From an uncultured Lachnospiraceae bacterium (GTDB taxonomy: Bacteria > Bacillota > Clostridia > Lachnospirales > Lachnospiraceae): a stretch of DNA of 35,086 nucleotides. The stretch lies in contig CAMUAR010000036.1 in the NCBI GenBank assembly GCA_947086895.1, positions 1 to 35,086 of the forward strand. Direction: 5' to 3'. Of this stretch, positions 14,008-23,684 are shown piece after piece. The notes beneath the pieces were generated by a model. That model saw only the letters and a program-made list of their open reading frames with translations. It made no database searches and had not been told where the DNA came from. Numbering within the stretch: the first letter of the stretch is position 1; every line of letters starts with the position of its first letter. Position numbers and translations under genes: made by a program.

Positions 14008-14793
14008 TTATTGTATATCTTTTGTATAATATTTTATATACGCTGCTGCAATTCCTGCTGCTCCATACAGCATCCCAAGAATAGCAAGACCGGTGTCAAT
14101 ACTTCCTTTTGCTACAATATCCGCTCCGTCCGCATAGCCAAATGGAGTAATATACTTTAAAAACTCTGCATGTTCTGACAAATTGGCAATCAGATTGGCA
14201 AAATACAAGCAGGCGGCAACTCCCAATCCAATTCCAATTCCTCCGCGTCCCAAAAATGCCGAAATCCCAAAGCATATCCCTAAGATTTCCAATTGCATTA
14301 AAAAGTACGCGAAATGTAAAAGGCAAAACTCCTTCCACGGCACAGATTCGCCGACTGCGGCGACTGCACAAACAGCAGCAAAAAATACAAAAAGATTCAT
14401 AATTGTAATCTCAAATACGACAGCAATAAGCTTTTCTGTCACAATCTTTTTGCGGCTGACCGGATGACTCAGTAAAAATTCCGCTGTACGGCTTCCCTCC
14501 TCTTTTGCTAAAACACATACACCGCACATTGCCGCAAAAAACGCTCCGCCAAGTCCAAGAATATTTCCACATTCTACAGCATAAAAGCCTGGCAGAGTGC
14601 CAAAGTTGACTTGATTCATCCCAAAGGCTTCTGTAAATGCTCCCATGGAAGAAAACAAATCCTCCATTCCGGTTAGTTCTCCTCCCATCTCTGGAAATAT
14701 CAAAATACAGATCACCAACAAAAAACTAATCGCAATCGTCCAAATAATAAGTGCTTTTCTTGCCTGTTTTATTTCATGTTTTATTAATACCAT
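14008..14793 (-). CDS. ABC-2 type transporter permease
   Basis: A 261-residue integral membrane protein with about six hydrophobic segments: 17-35, 78-97, 120-145 (interrupted), 152-172, 177-199 and 230-252. The loop KEEGSRTAEFLLSHPVSRKKIVTEKL between the second and third segments is the hallmark of ABC-2 permeases of the gold/antibiotic resistance type (NatB/EcsB-like). The ATG has AGGAGG upstream. It lies 112 bp after its ATPase gene and in the same direction, and the TetR gene heads the operon. Probably exports or resists a hydrophobic or peptide compound; the substrate is unknown. Confidence 0.88.
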   Translation of the reverse strand: MVLIKHEIKQARKALIIWTIAISFLLVICILIFPEMGGELTGMEDLFSSMGAFTEAFGMNQVNFGTLPGFYAVECGNILGLGGAFFAAMCGVCVLAKEEGSRTAEFLLSHPVSRKKIVTEKLIAVVFEITIMNLFVFFAAVCAVAAVGESVPWKEFCLLHFAYFLMQLEILGICFGISAFLGRGGIGIGLGVAACLYFANLIANLSEHAEFLKYITPFGYADGADIVAKGSIDTGLAILGMLYGAAGIAAAYIKYYTKDIQ

Positions 14794-14905
14794 TTTTCCT
14801 CCTGTTCTGCCGCGCAGAAAGCGAAACAGATTTCACAAATTTTAAAAGTTTACTGCAAAATTAAAAATTTCTGATATATGGTTGTTTGAATCAAATCATA
14901 AAATT

Positions 14906-15820
14906 CTATTTTGCAGCAGTATGTTGTTCTTCCTGTTCTGCCGCTGCAGATGTTATATAATAATGCAAAAATACCTCTTCCAATCCAGGTTCAACAATCG
15001 TCAAATCTTTTAAGTCCAGGGTGGCCAGCGCCCTAATTAAGTTGTTTATATCTTCCCCGTACAAAAAACTGCAAGCGTCGTTCTCCCATTTTACTTTATG
15101 TATACCGGAAATCTGCGGCAAATTTTGAATTCCGCGGATTGTAATCCGCTTTGTTTGTACTTTAGCTAATTCGCTCACACTTCCGACAGCTGCGACCGCC
15201 CCATCTTTAATTACTGCTGCCTGCGTACAATTTTCCTGAACTTCAGATAAAATATGAGAAGATAAAAAAATGGTTGCTCCCTGCGCGCTGTGCTCTTTTA
15301 AAATAGAAAAAAATTCTTTCTGTATCAGCGGGTCCATTCCCCCGGTTGGCTCGTCCAAAATACACAAAGACGGCTTATGTTGAAGCGCGCATACTACCGC
15401 TGCTTTTTTACGATTTCCAAGAGACAGTTCTTCCACTTTTTTTGATGTGTCAAGTTCCAATCTTGTACATAATATATCTGCTTCTTTTCTGCAATCGATT
15501 CCTCTTAAATCCGCGGACAACCGAATAACATCACGGACGCGCATTCCCGAATAAAACACTGCTTCCGATGGCAGATAACCAATCTCTTTCAGCACTTGTG
15601 TTTTTTGCTTCGCAACATCCTTTCCAAAAATTTTCGCACTTCCAGAATCACATTTTATCAACCCCGTCAAAATTCGTATTGTCGTGCTTTTGCCTGCGCC
15701 GTTCGGTCCAATAAATCCAAAAATTTCTCCTGCCTTAACAGATAAATTTAAATTGTCAACACCTCTTGACTTTCCGTAATATTTTGTAAGCCTTTCGATC
15801 TCAATTGCCTTTTCTTTCAT
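14906..15820 (-). CDS. ABC transporter ATP-binding protein
   Basis: A 304-residue ATPase subunit: Walker A GPNGAGKST (38-46), signature LSLGN in place of LSGGQ (132-136), Walker B LCILDEP (152-158), D-loop GGMDP and switch histidine in LSSHIL. A C-terminal extension (about 215-304), common in bacitracin/NatA-type ATPases, ends in an acidic EQEEQHTAAK tail. The ATG overlaps the stop of the TetR gene (ATGA) and has AGAAGGAG upstream, so the two are coupled. It pairs with the permease at 14008. The signature change LSGGQ to LSLGN is within natural variation. Confidence 0.93.
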   Translation of the reverse strand: MKEKAIEIERLTKYYGKSRGVDNLNLSVKAGEIFGFIGPNGAGKSTTIRILTGLIKCDSGSAKIFGKDVAKQKTQVLKEIGYLPSEAVFYSGMRVRDVIRLSADLRGIDCRKEADILCTRLELDTSKKVEELSLGNRKKAAVVCALQHKPSLCILDEPTGGMDPLIQKEFFSILKEHSAQGATIFLSSHILSEVQENCTQAAVIKDGAVAAVGSVSELAKVQTKRITIRGIQNLPQISGIHKVKWENDACSFLYGEDINNLIRALATLDLKDLTIVEPGLEEVFLHYYITSAAAEQEEQHTAAK

Positions 15821-16467
15821 TTTTCTTCTCCTTCTGCCGTATTAGTGGCATTTTTATATTTCTTTTTTAAATAAATTTTTTTCCAAAACTCAATCATTTC
15901 TGTAAAGTCCTTTTCAATTTTCTTCACATCAACTTCGTCGCATTTAAGCATCTCCCATAAATACCCCTCTGAAGCCAAATACATATCACGCCACATCATA
16001 GAAAGATCAATTCCTTCTGCAAACCTGTTTGGATCAACTTTTTGCAGTGCATCAAACGACTTAAATTCTTTAAACTTCTCATAGCTCTCTGCAATTTCTC
16101 TGCATACTTCCAAATCTTTTTCATAAAATGCCCGTATTACAAACATACACATAAATGGATGTTCTTTCATCAATTTCAGTTTTACCTGCATCCCACAGTA
16201 CATCATTTCAAATAAATCTTCTCTTTTACAGCAATTATACTGTTTCATCAAATCCATTGTAAAATCTGCTGCTTTATTCCAGAGAAACAAATATAAATCC
16301 TTTTTGTTTTTAAAATAATAAAACAATAAGGATTTACTGATTCCCGCCTCCGCTGCAATTTCTCCCATCGGACTTTTTCGGTACGAATTTCGTGAAAATA
16401 CACGATAGCCTGCATTTATAACTGCCCACTGTTTTTCCCAGGGCAAAGAAAAAAATTTCTCGTTCAC
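15817..16467 (-). CDS. TetR-family regulator of the ABC operon
   Basis: A 216-residue regulator. Residues about 12-58 form the TetR helix-turn-helix (AVINAGYRVFSRNSYRKS, MGEIAAEAGISKSLLFYYFKNKKDLYLF). The C-terminal ligand domain is helical, with a cysteine pair NCCKRED and a lysine-rich end. Start is GTG 16467 with AGGAGGA at good spacing. It is the first gene of an operon with the ABC ATPase (4-bp overlap) and permease, an arrangement typical of self-regulated efflux or sensing systems. Ligand unknown. Confidence 0.9.
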   Translation of the reverse strand: MNEKFFSLPWEKQWAVINAGYRVFSRNSYRKSPMGEIAAEAGISKSLLFYYFKNKKDLYLFLWNKAADFTMDLMKQYNCCKREDLFEMMYCGMQVKLKLMKEHPFMCMFVIRAFYEKDLEVCREIAESYEKFKEFKSFDALQKVDPNRFAEGIDLSMMWRDMYLASEGYLWEMLKCDEVDVKKIEKDFTEMIEFWKKIYLKKKYKNATNTAEGEEK

Positions 16468-16537
16468 TTACTGTCCTCCTGACAACAATATCTTTCCAAA
16501 ATAATTTTAAAAACTCTTTGCGGTACTAGTTCTAAAC

Positions 16538-16551
16538 ATACCTTAAAGTAT
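16538..16551. promoter_or_regulatory. Candidate TetR operator
   Basis: Imperfect palindrome ATACCTTAAAGTAT (one mismatched pair) located 71 bp upstream of the TetR start. Position suits autoregulation; no promoter hexamers can be set with confidence. The rest of 16468-16735 is AT-rich without other visible signals. Confidence 0.35.
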
Positions 16552-16735
16552 ATCTGAAAAACCAGAGTGATTTGCAGATTTGCCAAAGCAGAAAAAATAA
16601 TTTGGTTTTTAACAGTTTCTTTCACATAATTTTATTTATCAATTACTATTATACACGACTGACCATTTTAAGGAAGGCTAAATTTAAAAATTAACACCTC
16701 TTTCCTAAACCTCTAATTTGTGGAAAAGAAAATTC

Positions 16736-18187
<1,452 letters not shown>

Positions 18188-18199
18188 AACATATTTTTA

Positions 18200-18246
18200 C
18201 TTGCTGGGGCAAAAGAAATTTTGTTCCCAGCAAGAAACACTTTTTA
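18200..18246 (+). terminator. gdhA terminator
   Basis: CTTGCTGGG (18200-18208) pairs with CCCAGCAAG (18226-18234), with inner AAAA/TTTT pairing shortening the loop. AAACACTTTTT follows on the plus strand. It overlaps the 3' end of the convergent gene. No T-run on the minus side, so it may not serve that gene. Confidence 0.75.
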
Positions 18247-20085
18247 CCAATTTTCTTTATACAGTTTTTGATATGCCTCTCTGCGTCCCTCTTCAAAAGC
18301 AGCTTTAATCTGTTCAGAAACTTTTTTGTCGCGCAGCATTGCGGTTAAAATCGGAGAAAATCTTCTGCCCTCTAGAGCTACTGCTTCATGGATCGCTTCG
18401 TCAAATGTTTTTTCCACTCCTGTGTAGATTCTTCGGCTTGATGTGGTTACATTGTCCAGCCAGTCAACCACTCCGACAACATCCACCATCTGACGATACG
18501 GGCATTCCAGCCTTCGATATGTCTCTGGATATCCTCTGGAGCCATCATACCAGGAATGGTGTCCTTTTGCAATCGCTGCAAACAAACGAGTCGATTCACG
18601 TTCGCTAAGACATGCTTCTCCAATGATTGTATGCAGATGAGCCATCTCATACTCCTCCTCAAACCACTGCCGTCCCGTCTGAGAATACAAATTTATAAAA
18701 TTGATTTTTCCGACATCGTGAAACAGCCCGCATTCCATCGCATACTCTACAACAACATGTCGTTTTTTTTCTGGATTTTTGATCGTTTTTACTTCCTCAA
18801 TATCATCAAAAAACGACGGCTGTTCTTTCATAATTATATTGCAGAATGTCGCGGCAGCTCTTCCTACCACATTGGAATGAATAAAAATTTCCGGCGCAAA
18901 ACGCACCTGAAGCTTCTGCAAAAACTCCTTGTAGGATACACTTGCCTTTGTCTCAACAAAAGTGTAAGACAGTTGTCTTAGATAATAAAATAATGTTTCG
19001 TTTTTTGACTCCTCTGGAAAATTCTCCACATAATTTAAAATTCTTCGGTACAGACTCTCAATATATTCGGATCTTTCTGGAATTTTTTCTGGATAATCCT
19101 GCAAATATTGACAGTAAAATGCCGACAGTGAAATAATTCCGTACATGCCGTCCACAGAAACATCAAAAGGATTTGCCGCATCCATCAAAGCTTCCATTTT
19201 TGTAAGCAGACCATCCAAAGTATCCAAACCGCAGTAATACTCGATCGCATAGTAGGAAAACAGCGGTCTTACTGGAAGTTGTTCCCCTCGCTCTTTCGCC
19301 TCTTTCAGCCGTCTCTGATAAACTATATAGACCGATTCCATAATATCTGCAATATCCTGCGGCGTCATAATTTTTTCTTTGCTGTAAGATATCGTTGCCG
19401 CCATAAGCTGATGAGTCTGATAAATAAATTGATCCCATGGGAGTTCCGGTTCTTTTTCCTGATATCCCTTATCCTGCATAATCTGAAGCGTCCGCTTAAT
19501 TAAGCGGATTCTCTCGGTGACAGACGGAAATGCTCCCAACGCCATATTTGCACGGGAGCGCAAAATATATCCTCTTGTTTCACGATCTTCAATCTCATCA
19601 TAATATTTTAAGTATGCCGCTGCTTCTGCAAAACACAGTCTCATTCGATATACATACTTTTGACTGTCTTTTTGAGAAAGACCAATCATTTTATTATAAA
19701 GATTATTGCGACCGATTCCAAGCCAATACAATTCCCGTATCATTGCCTGACGATTCTTTTTTGATCTGACCATGCTTAAAAGCGCCTGATGAATCTGACA
19801 AAACAACCCGACATCCAACTCGTTTCTTTTGTCCAACAACTTTCCTGCAAACTCCTGCAAATCACAGAGTTCTTTTTCCTTCGCTTCAAATAGATTATCT
19901 AACATTGGAAATAAATGATCCCGCAGCAGTGCTATATTGCGCTGTATCCTTCGTCCAATTTTCTCCTGATTCGCAAGCATCACAGCATAATACTCTTCAA
20001 ATAATTGTTCCTTTGGCTTCTTTTGCGTGGCAAGTTCAATAATTGCGTTTAGATTGGCTATATATTCTTCTTGGTATGGCTGCAT
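18244..20085 (-). CDS. HD-GYP-like signalling phosphodiesterase with helical N-terminal domain
   Basis: A 613-residue protein. The first about 400 residues are helical and without known motif (possibly TPR-like). The C-terminal part is an HD-GYP-type domain: HDVGK (456-460), HH at 509-510, DG..GYP (514-520) and DWLDNVTTS (541-549). HD-GYP enzymes hydrolyse cyclic di-GMP or related dinucleotides. Here the usual HHE..DGsGYP is HHSWYDGSRGYP, with a two-residue change and tryptophan in the loop, and the later DvyDAlts is DWLDNVTTS, so activity may differ. It follows the hybrid kinase gene by 22 bp in an operon, and GGAGGAAC lies upstream of the ATG. It probably acts as the kinase output. Confidence 0.82.
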   Translation of the reverse strand: MQPYQEEYIANLNAIIELATQKKPKEQLFEEYYAVMLANQEKIGRRIQRNIALLRDHLFPMLDNLFEAKEKELCDLQEFAGKLLDKRNELDVGLFCQIHQALLSMVRSKKNRQAMIRELYWLGIGRNNLYNKMIGLSQKDSQKYVYRMRLCFAEAAAYLKYYDEIEDRETRGYILRSRANMALGAFPSVTERIRLIKRTLQIMQDKGYQEKEPELPWDQFIYQTHQLMAATISYSKEKIMTPQDIADIMESVYIVYQRRLKEAKERGEQLPVRPLFSYYAIEYYCGLDTLDGLLTKMEALMDAANPFDVSVDGMYGIISLSAFYCQYLQDYPEKIPERSEYIESLYRRILNYVENFPEESKNETLFYYLRQLSYTFVETKASVSYKEFLQKLQVRFAPEIFIHSNVVGRAAATFCNIIMKEQPSFFDDIEEVKTIKNPEKKRHVVVEYAMECGLFHDVGKINFINLYSQTGRQWFEEEYEMAHLHTIIGEACLSERESTRLFAAIAKGHHSWYDGSRGYPETYRRLECPYRQMVDVVGVVDWLDNVTTSSRRIYTGVEKTFDEAIHEAVALEGRRFSPILTAMLRDKKVSEQIKAAFEEGRREAYQKLYKENW

Positions 20086-20107
20086 GATTCTTTGTTCCTC
20101 CCCAAAC

Positions 20108-21964
20108 CTACTTTAAATGCTTGCGCAGAATTTCTTGTAAACGTTCTGGATCCACTGGCTTTGAACAATGCTCATTCATTCCCGCTTCCCTTGACTGACG
20201 CACATCTTCTATAAAAGCATTTGCTGTCATTGCCACAATCCACACGCTTTTTGCATCTTTGCGCGACAACATACGAATCCGCTTTGTCGCTTCGTACCCA
20301 TTCATCACTGGCATTTGAACATCCATAAAGATCACATCAAAATACCCTTCTTCAGAAGCTTCAAATGTCTCAACTGCATGAACTCCATTATCCGCTGCCT
20401 CTACTTGTACGCCGATCATCGACAACAGTTCCATAGCAATCTCTTGGTTCATCTCATTATCTTCCACCAGCAAAACATGCAGTCGTCCAAAATCTGTTTT
20501 CTGTTTTGAAAAAGTCTCATTGTCTTTTTGTGTGCCGCCAAGCAGCTCGGATAAAGTCCCAAGAAGTCTGCTCTGAAACAGCGGGCATGGCACAAAAGCA
20601 TTGACGCCGGCACGAACTGCACGGTACTCTATCTGCGCCCAGTCCTGTTCCGATACAAGCACAATTGGAAAATTCTTCCCCGCCAGCTGACGGACATGCG
20701 CGGCGAGTTCTAACACTGGCATATCAGATAACTCCCGGCCAAGCAGCATAGCACAAGGCATCCGTCCTTCATACTGCGCCTCCGTCAGCCATGTAACAAT
20801 ATCCAGCCCCGATTCCATACATACCGGCACAAGCCCGCCATCGGTTAAATACTTTACTGCCTGTGCAGCCTCCTGCCCTTCTTCGTCCGCCACAAGAACA
20901 GTCTGTCCAACCGGCAGATGCTGTTTCTTTTGATTTTGTGATGCTATAAAAAGCGGAAGTTTAACAAAAAATTTGCTCCCAACCCCCTCCTCGCTCTGCA
21001 CAACAATTTCGCCGCCCATCTGATCAATCAGTTTTTTGACAATGGCCATTTCAAGACCAGTTCCTTCAATTTTGCTTGTTGTGGAATTGCTCACCCGCTC
21101 AAAAGGCACAAAGATACGCTTTAAAAACTCACTGCTCATACCGATCCCGTTATCCTCGCACAAAAAATCAAACCAGATTACATCTTTTTTGTCGTCCGCA
21201 TAATGTTGGGAAAACTGAGCATATATCTTGCCGTCCTCCATTGTATATTTTACTGCATTTCCAATAATATTTACTAAAATCTGCCTTAGGTGCAGCGGAT
21301 CCCCAACCAGCATTTCCTCGCAGACCTGTCCGATCACAAGCTGAAGTTCCTGATTTTTTTGAGCTGCCTGCGGTCTTACAATAACAGCAATATCATGAAC
21401 CAGATCCGCAAGTGAAAAAATCTCTTCATTTATTGTCATACGTCCACTGTCAATTCTGGACATATCCAACACATCATTTACTAAACTCATTAGATGTGTT
21501 GAGGCAGTTTGTATTTTCCCAAGACAATCCTGCACTCTCGATTTCTCATCAATATGAGCCAATCCAATCGACGCCATACCAACAATTGCGTTCATTGGTG
21601 TGCGAATATCATGAGACATATTAGATAAAAAGTTACTTTTGGCACGATTTGCCGCTTCTGCTTCCTTCAGTGCGTCCTCAAGGGCTATATTTATTTGTTC
21701 AAGTCTCGTTTTATATTGCTTTTTATCGCCTTCTTTGTCCAGAATCCAAAGTTTATGCCCATTGTCAAACTTGACTTTTTCTGTTACAAACTTTGCTGCA
21801 ATATCCGGTTTTGCGCCAAAAAGCTCTTCTAAAGCAAACCCTGTTACCGCACAAGCTCCCTGGTCTGCATATAAAATTTTTTCTTCGCCATTCTGCTTAC
21901 GCTCTACAACAAGATATCCCTTCTCTCCTTTTATTCCTTCCATCTCTACTGATTCCATCACCAT
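20108..21964 (-). CDS. Hybrid sensor histidine kinase with degenerate and active receiver domains
   Basis: A 618-residue soluble protein. Order: PAS-like region (15-70), coiled-coil linker (80-108), HisKA with FLSNMSHDIRTPMNAI (His118), HATPase with N-box (NIIGNAVKY, 232-240), G1 box DNGIGM (271-276) and G2 box GTGLEM (301-306, usual GTGLGM), then a receiver-like domain about 350-470 lacking a phosphorylatable aspartate, and a complete receiver about 495-618 (acidic pair VEDNE at 499-503, phosphoacceptor Asp548 in FMDVQMPVMNG, Lys in CSKPVD). No membrane segment, so the signal is cytoplasmic. Start at ATG 21964 with AAGGATGG upstream. It leads a two-gene operon with the HD-GYP-like protein. 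Confidence 0.92.
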   Translation of the reverse strand: MVMESVEMEGIKGEKGYLVVERKQNGEEKILYADQGACAVTGFALEELFGAKPDIAAKFVTEKVKFDNGHKLWILDKEGDKKQYKTRLEQINIALEDALKEAEAANRAKSNFLSNMSHDIRTPMNAIVGMASIGLAHIDEKSRVQDCLGKIQTASTHLMSLVNDVLDMSRIDSGRMTINEEIFSLADLVHDIAVIVRPQAAQKNQELQLVIGQVCEEMLVGDPLHLRQILVNIIGNAVKYTMEDGKIYAQFSQHYADDKKDVIWFDFLCEDNGIGMSSEFLKRIFVPFERVSNSTTSKIEGTGLEMAIVKKLIDQMGGEIVVQSEEGVGSKFFVKLPLFIASQNQKKQHLPVGQTVLVADEEGQEAAQAVKYLTDGGLVPVCMESGLDIVTWLTEAQYEGRMPCAMLLGRELSDMPVLELAAHVRQLAGKNFPIVLVSEQDWAQIEYRAVRAGVNAFVPCPLFQSRLLGTLSELLGGTQKDNETFSKQKTDFGRLHVLLVEDNEMNQEIAMELLSMIGVQVEAADNGVHAVETFEASEEGYFDVIFMDVQMPVMNGYEATKRIRMLSRKDAKSVWIVAMTANAFIEDVRQSREAGMNEHCSKPVDPERLQEILRKHLK

Positions 21965-22002
21965 AAACCGTCCATCCTTAAAAATATCTTGTAACTTTCA
22001 TG

Positions 22003-22011
22003 ATTATACCA
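22003..22011 (-). promoter_or_regulatory. Promoter of the kinase operon
   Basis: Extended -10 TGGTATAAT on the minus strand, 39 bp upstream of the kinase ATG; no good -35 hexamer is seen, as allowed for extended -10 promoters. It is divergent from the metY promoter 58 bp away. Confidence 0.55.
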
Positions 22012-22068
22012 CGCCTTCTTTCAAGATTCCATAATAATTTCACACTCTTAACTGGTCTTTCAAACTTC

Positions 22069-22097
22069 TTGACCTTACTTCCACAATATGCTACAAT
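22069..22097 (+). promoter_or_regulatory. metY promoter
   Basis: TTGACC (22069-22074), 17-bp spacer, TACAAT (22092-22097). Start expected near 22104, so the metY transcript carries a leader of about 234 nt, far longer than translation needs. Confidence 0.75.
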
Positions 22098-22203
22098 CCA
22101 ATATTATGCTATAAAGATTTTATTATGGAAGTTATCTGCCTTTAAAACTTTAAAAACTGCCGCCAGAAAATCATTTTCTATGCGAAATCAAGGAGAAACT
22201 ACG

Positions 22204-22332
22204 GTAAAAAATAATGCGGATGCACTTATTTTTTACAGGGCTGTTTGTGCCGAGAACGTCACAAACAATCCCAGATCCGACAAGAGAAACTTCTTGCGGT
22301 TCCTCGAATGGAAACGTTCTCGGAATGGAGGA
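22204..22332 (+). promoter_or_regulatory. Structured metY leader, candidate riboswitch or RNA switch
   Basis: Helices seen directly: A, GTAAAAAATAA (22204-22214) with TTATTTTTTAC (22226-22236); P1, GTTTGTG (22243-22249) with CACAAAC (22260-22266); a perfect 10-bp long-range pairing of the whole P1 loop (22250-22259) with ACGTTCTCGG (22314-22323); P2, CCG-A-CAAGA (22277-22285) with TCTTGCGG (22292-22299); P3, TTCC (22300-22303) with GGAA (22310-22313). P2, P3 and the long-range helix abut without gaps. TCCTC (22301-22305) can also pair with GAGGA of the ribosome site (22328-22332), which P3 would prevent. Not a SAM-I, T-box or other class I recognise. Confidence 0.65.
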
Positions 22333-22337
22333 TTGCC

Positions 22338-23603
22338 ATGAAAATTGAAACTCAATGTCTACATGCCGGATACACCCCAAAAAACGGCGAACCGCGTGTT
22401 GTGCCGATTGTGCAAAGCACTACCTACTGCTTTGATTCCACCGAGCATATCGCACAGCTGTTTGATATGCCTACGGAATTTATGTATTCCCGCTTTGCTA
22501 ATCCCACGGTCGATGCTGTGGAGAAAAAAATTGCAGCTCTTGAAGGCGGTGTTGGCGCAATGTGTACTTCAAGCGGACAAGCTGCTTCTCTGCTTTCTAT
22601 TTTAAATCTCTGCAATGCTGGTGATAGTTTTATTGCTGCCTCAACAATTTACGGCGGAACAATCAATTTATTTGCCGTCACATTAAAAAAACTTGGTATT
22701 GAATGTATTTTTGTAAATGCTGACGCCTCCGAAGAAGAACTCGAACAGGCATTTCGTCAAAATACCCGTGCAGTTTTTGGTGAGACGCTTGCCAATCCTG
22801 CGTTAGCGGTACTGGATATTGAAAAATTTGCGCGGTTTGCGCACCGGCATAATGTACCGCTGATTGTGGACAATACATTCGCCACTCCAATACTCTGCCG
22901 TCCATTTGAGTTTGGTGCAGATATCATTGTACATTCCACCACAAAATATATGGATGGTCATGCGGTTCAAGGCGGCGGCGTAATTGTTGACGCCGGAAAA
23001 TTTGACTGGGCAAACGGAAATTTTCCTGATTTTGTTGAGCCGGACGAAAGCTACCACGGAGTTTCCTACACAAAAGAGTTTGGTGCAATGGCGTACATTA
23101 TCAAAGCTCGTATGCAGCTGATGAGAGATTTCGGCTGTTATCCTGCTGCAAACTCCGCGTTTCTTCTTAACCTTGGTCTGGAAACCCTTCCTGTGCGCAT
23201 GAAACAATATTGTGAAAATGCAAATTATGTGGCAAAATTTCTGGAAACACATAAGAAAGTTGCATCAGTCAACTATCCTGGTCTTTCCGGCAATAAATAT
23301 CACGCTCTTGCCCAAAAGTATCTGCCAAATGGATGCAGCGGTGTAATTTCATTTTCCATCAAGGGCGGTCGGAAAAATGCTGTTTTATTTATGGATCATT
23401 TGGAGCTTGCCTCCAATGTTGTTCATGTTGCAGATATCCGCACCTGCGTGCTTCACCCGGCATCCGCGACGCACCGGCAGCTTACCGAAGAACAGCTTGT
23501 TGCCGCTGGAATTGACGGCGGCATGATCCGTCTTTCTGTCGGTCTGGAAAATAAAGATGATATTATTGCAGATCTGGAAAAAGGCTTTTCGTTTGTTGAG
23601 TAA
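22338..23603 (+). CDS. metY: O-acetylhomoserine sulfhydrylase (PLP enzyme)
   Basis: A 421-residue Cys/Met-metabolism PLP enzyme, expected to make homocysteine from O-acetylhomoserine and sulfide in methionine synthesis. Features: tetramer/PLP-phosphate segment YSRFANPTVDAVEKKIAALEG (split across 50-70), SSGQAA, the aspartate in LIVDNTFATP (D178) and the PLP lysine in HSTTKYMDGH (K203). Insertions such as NFPDFVEPDESYHG and RMQLMRDFGCYPAANSAFL are those of the MetY subgroup rather than cystathionine lyases, though methionine gamma-lyase cannot be fully excluded. ATG 22338 has GGAGG at 22327-22331; the in-frame extension to 22245 runs through the structured leader. A carbamate-kinase-like gene follows after 81 bp. 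Confidence 0.92.
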   Translation: MKIETQCLHAGYTPKNGEPRVVPIVQSTTYCFDSTEHIAQLFDMPTEFMYSRFANPTVDAVEKKIAALEGGVGAMCTSSGQAASLLSILNLCNAGDSFIAASTIYGGTINLFAVTLKKLGIECIFVNADASEEELEQAFRQNTRAVFGETLANPALAVLDIEKFARFAHRHNVPLIVDNTFATPILCRPFEFGADIIVHSTTKYMDGHAVQGGGVIVDAGKFDWANGNFPDFVEPDESYHGVSYTKEFGAMAYIIKARMQLMRDFGCYPAANSAFLLNLGLETLPVRMKQYCENANYVAKFLETHKKVASVNYPGLSGNKYHALAQKYLPNGCSGVISFSIKGGRKNAVLFMDHLELASNVVHVADIRTCVLHPASATHRQLTEEQLVAAGIDGGMIRLSVGLENKDDIIADLEKGFSFVE

Positions 23604-23684
23604 TTTTGTGGTACACTTAGTATCAATTATCAGTGCGCTGTCCGATGCAATTTTTCGGTATACAGTGCAGAAAAGAGGATCGAT

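Noticed and set aside
22104..22337. SAM-I riboswitch or T-box in front of metY
   Set aside because: Neither the SAM-I core sequences nor the T-box GGGTGGNACCGCG segment occurs; the visible helices form a different architecture.
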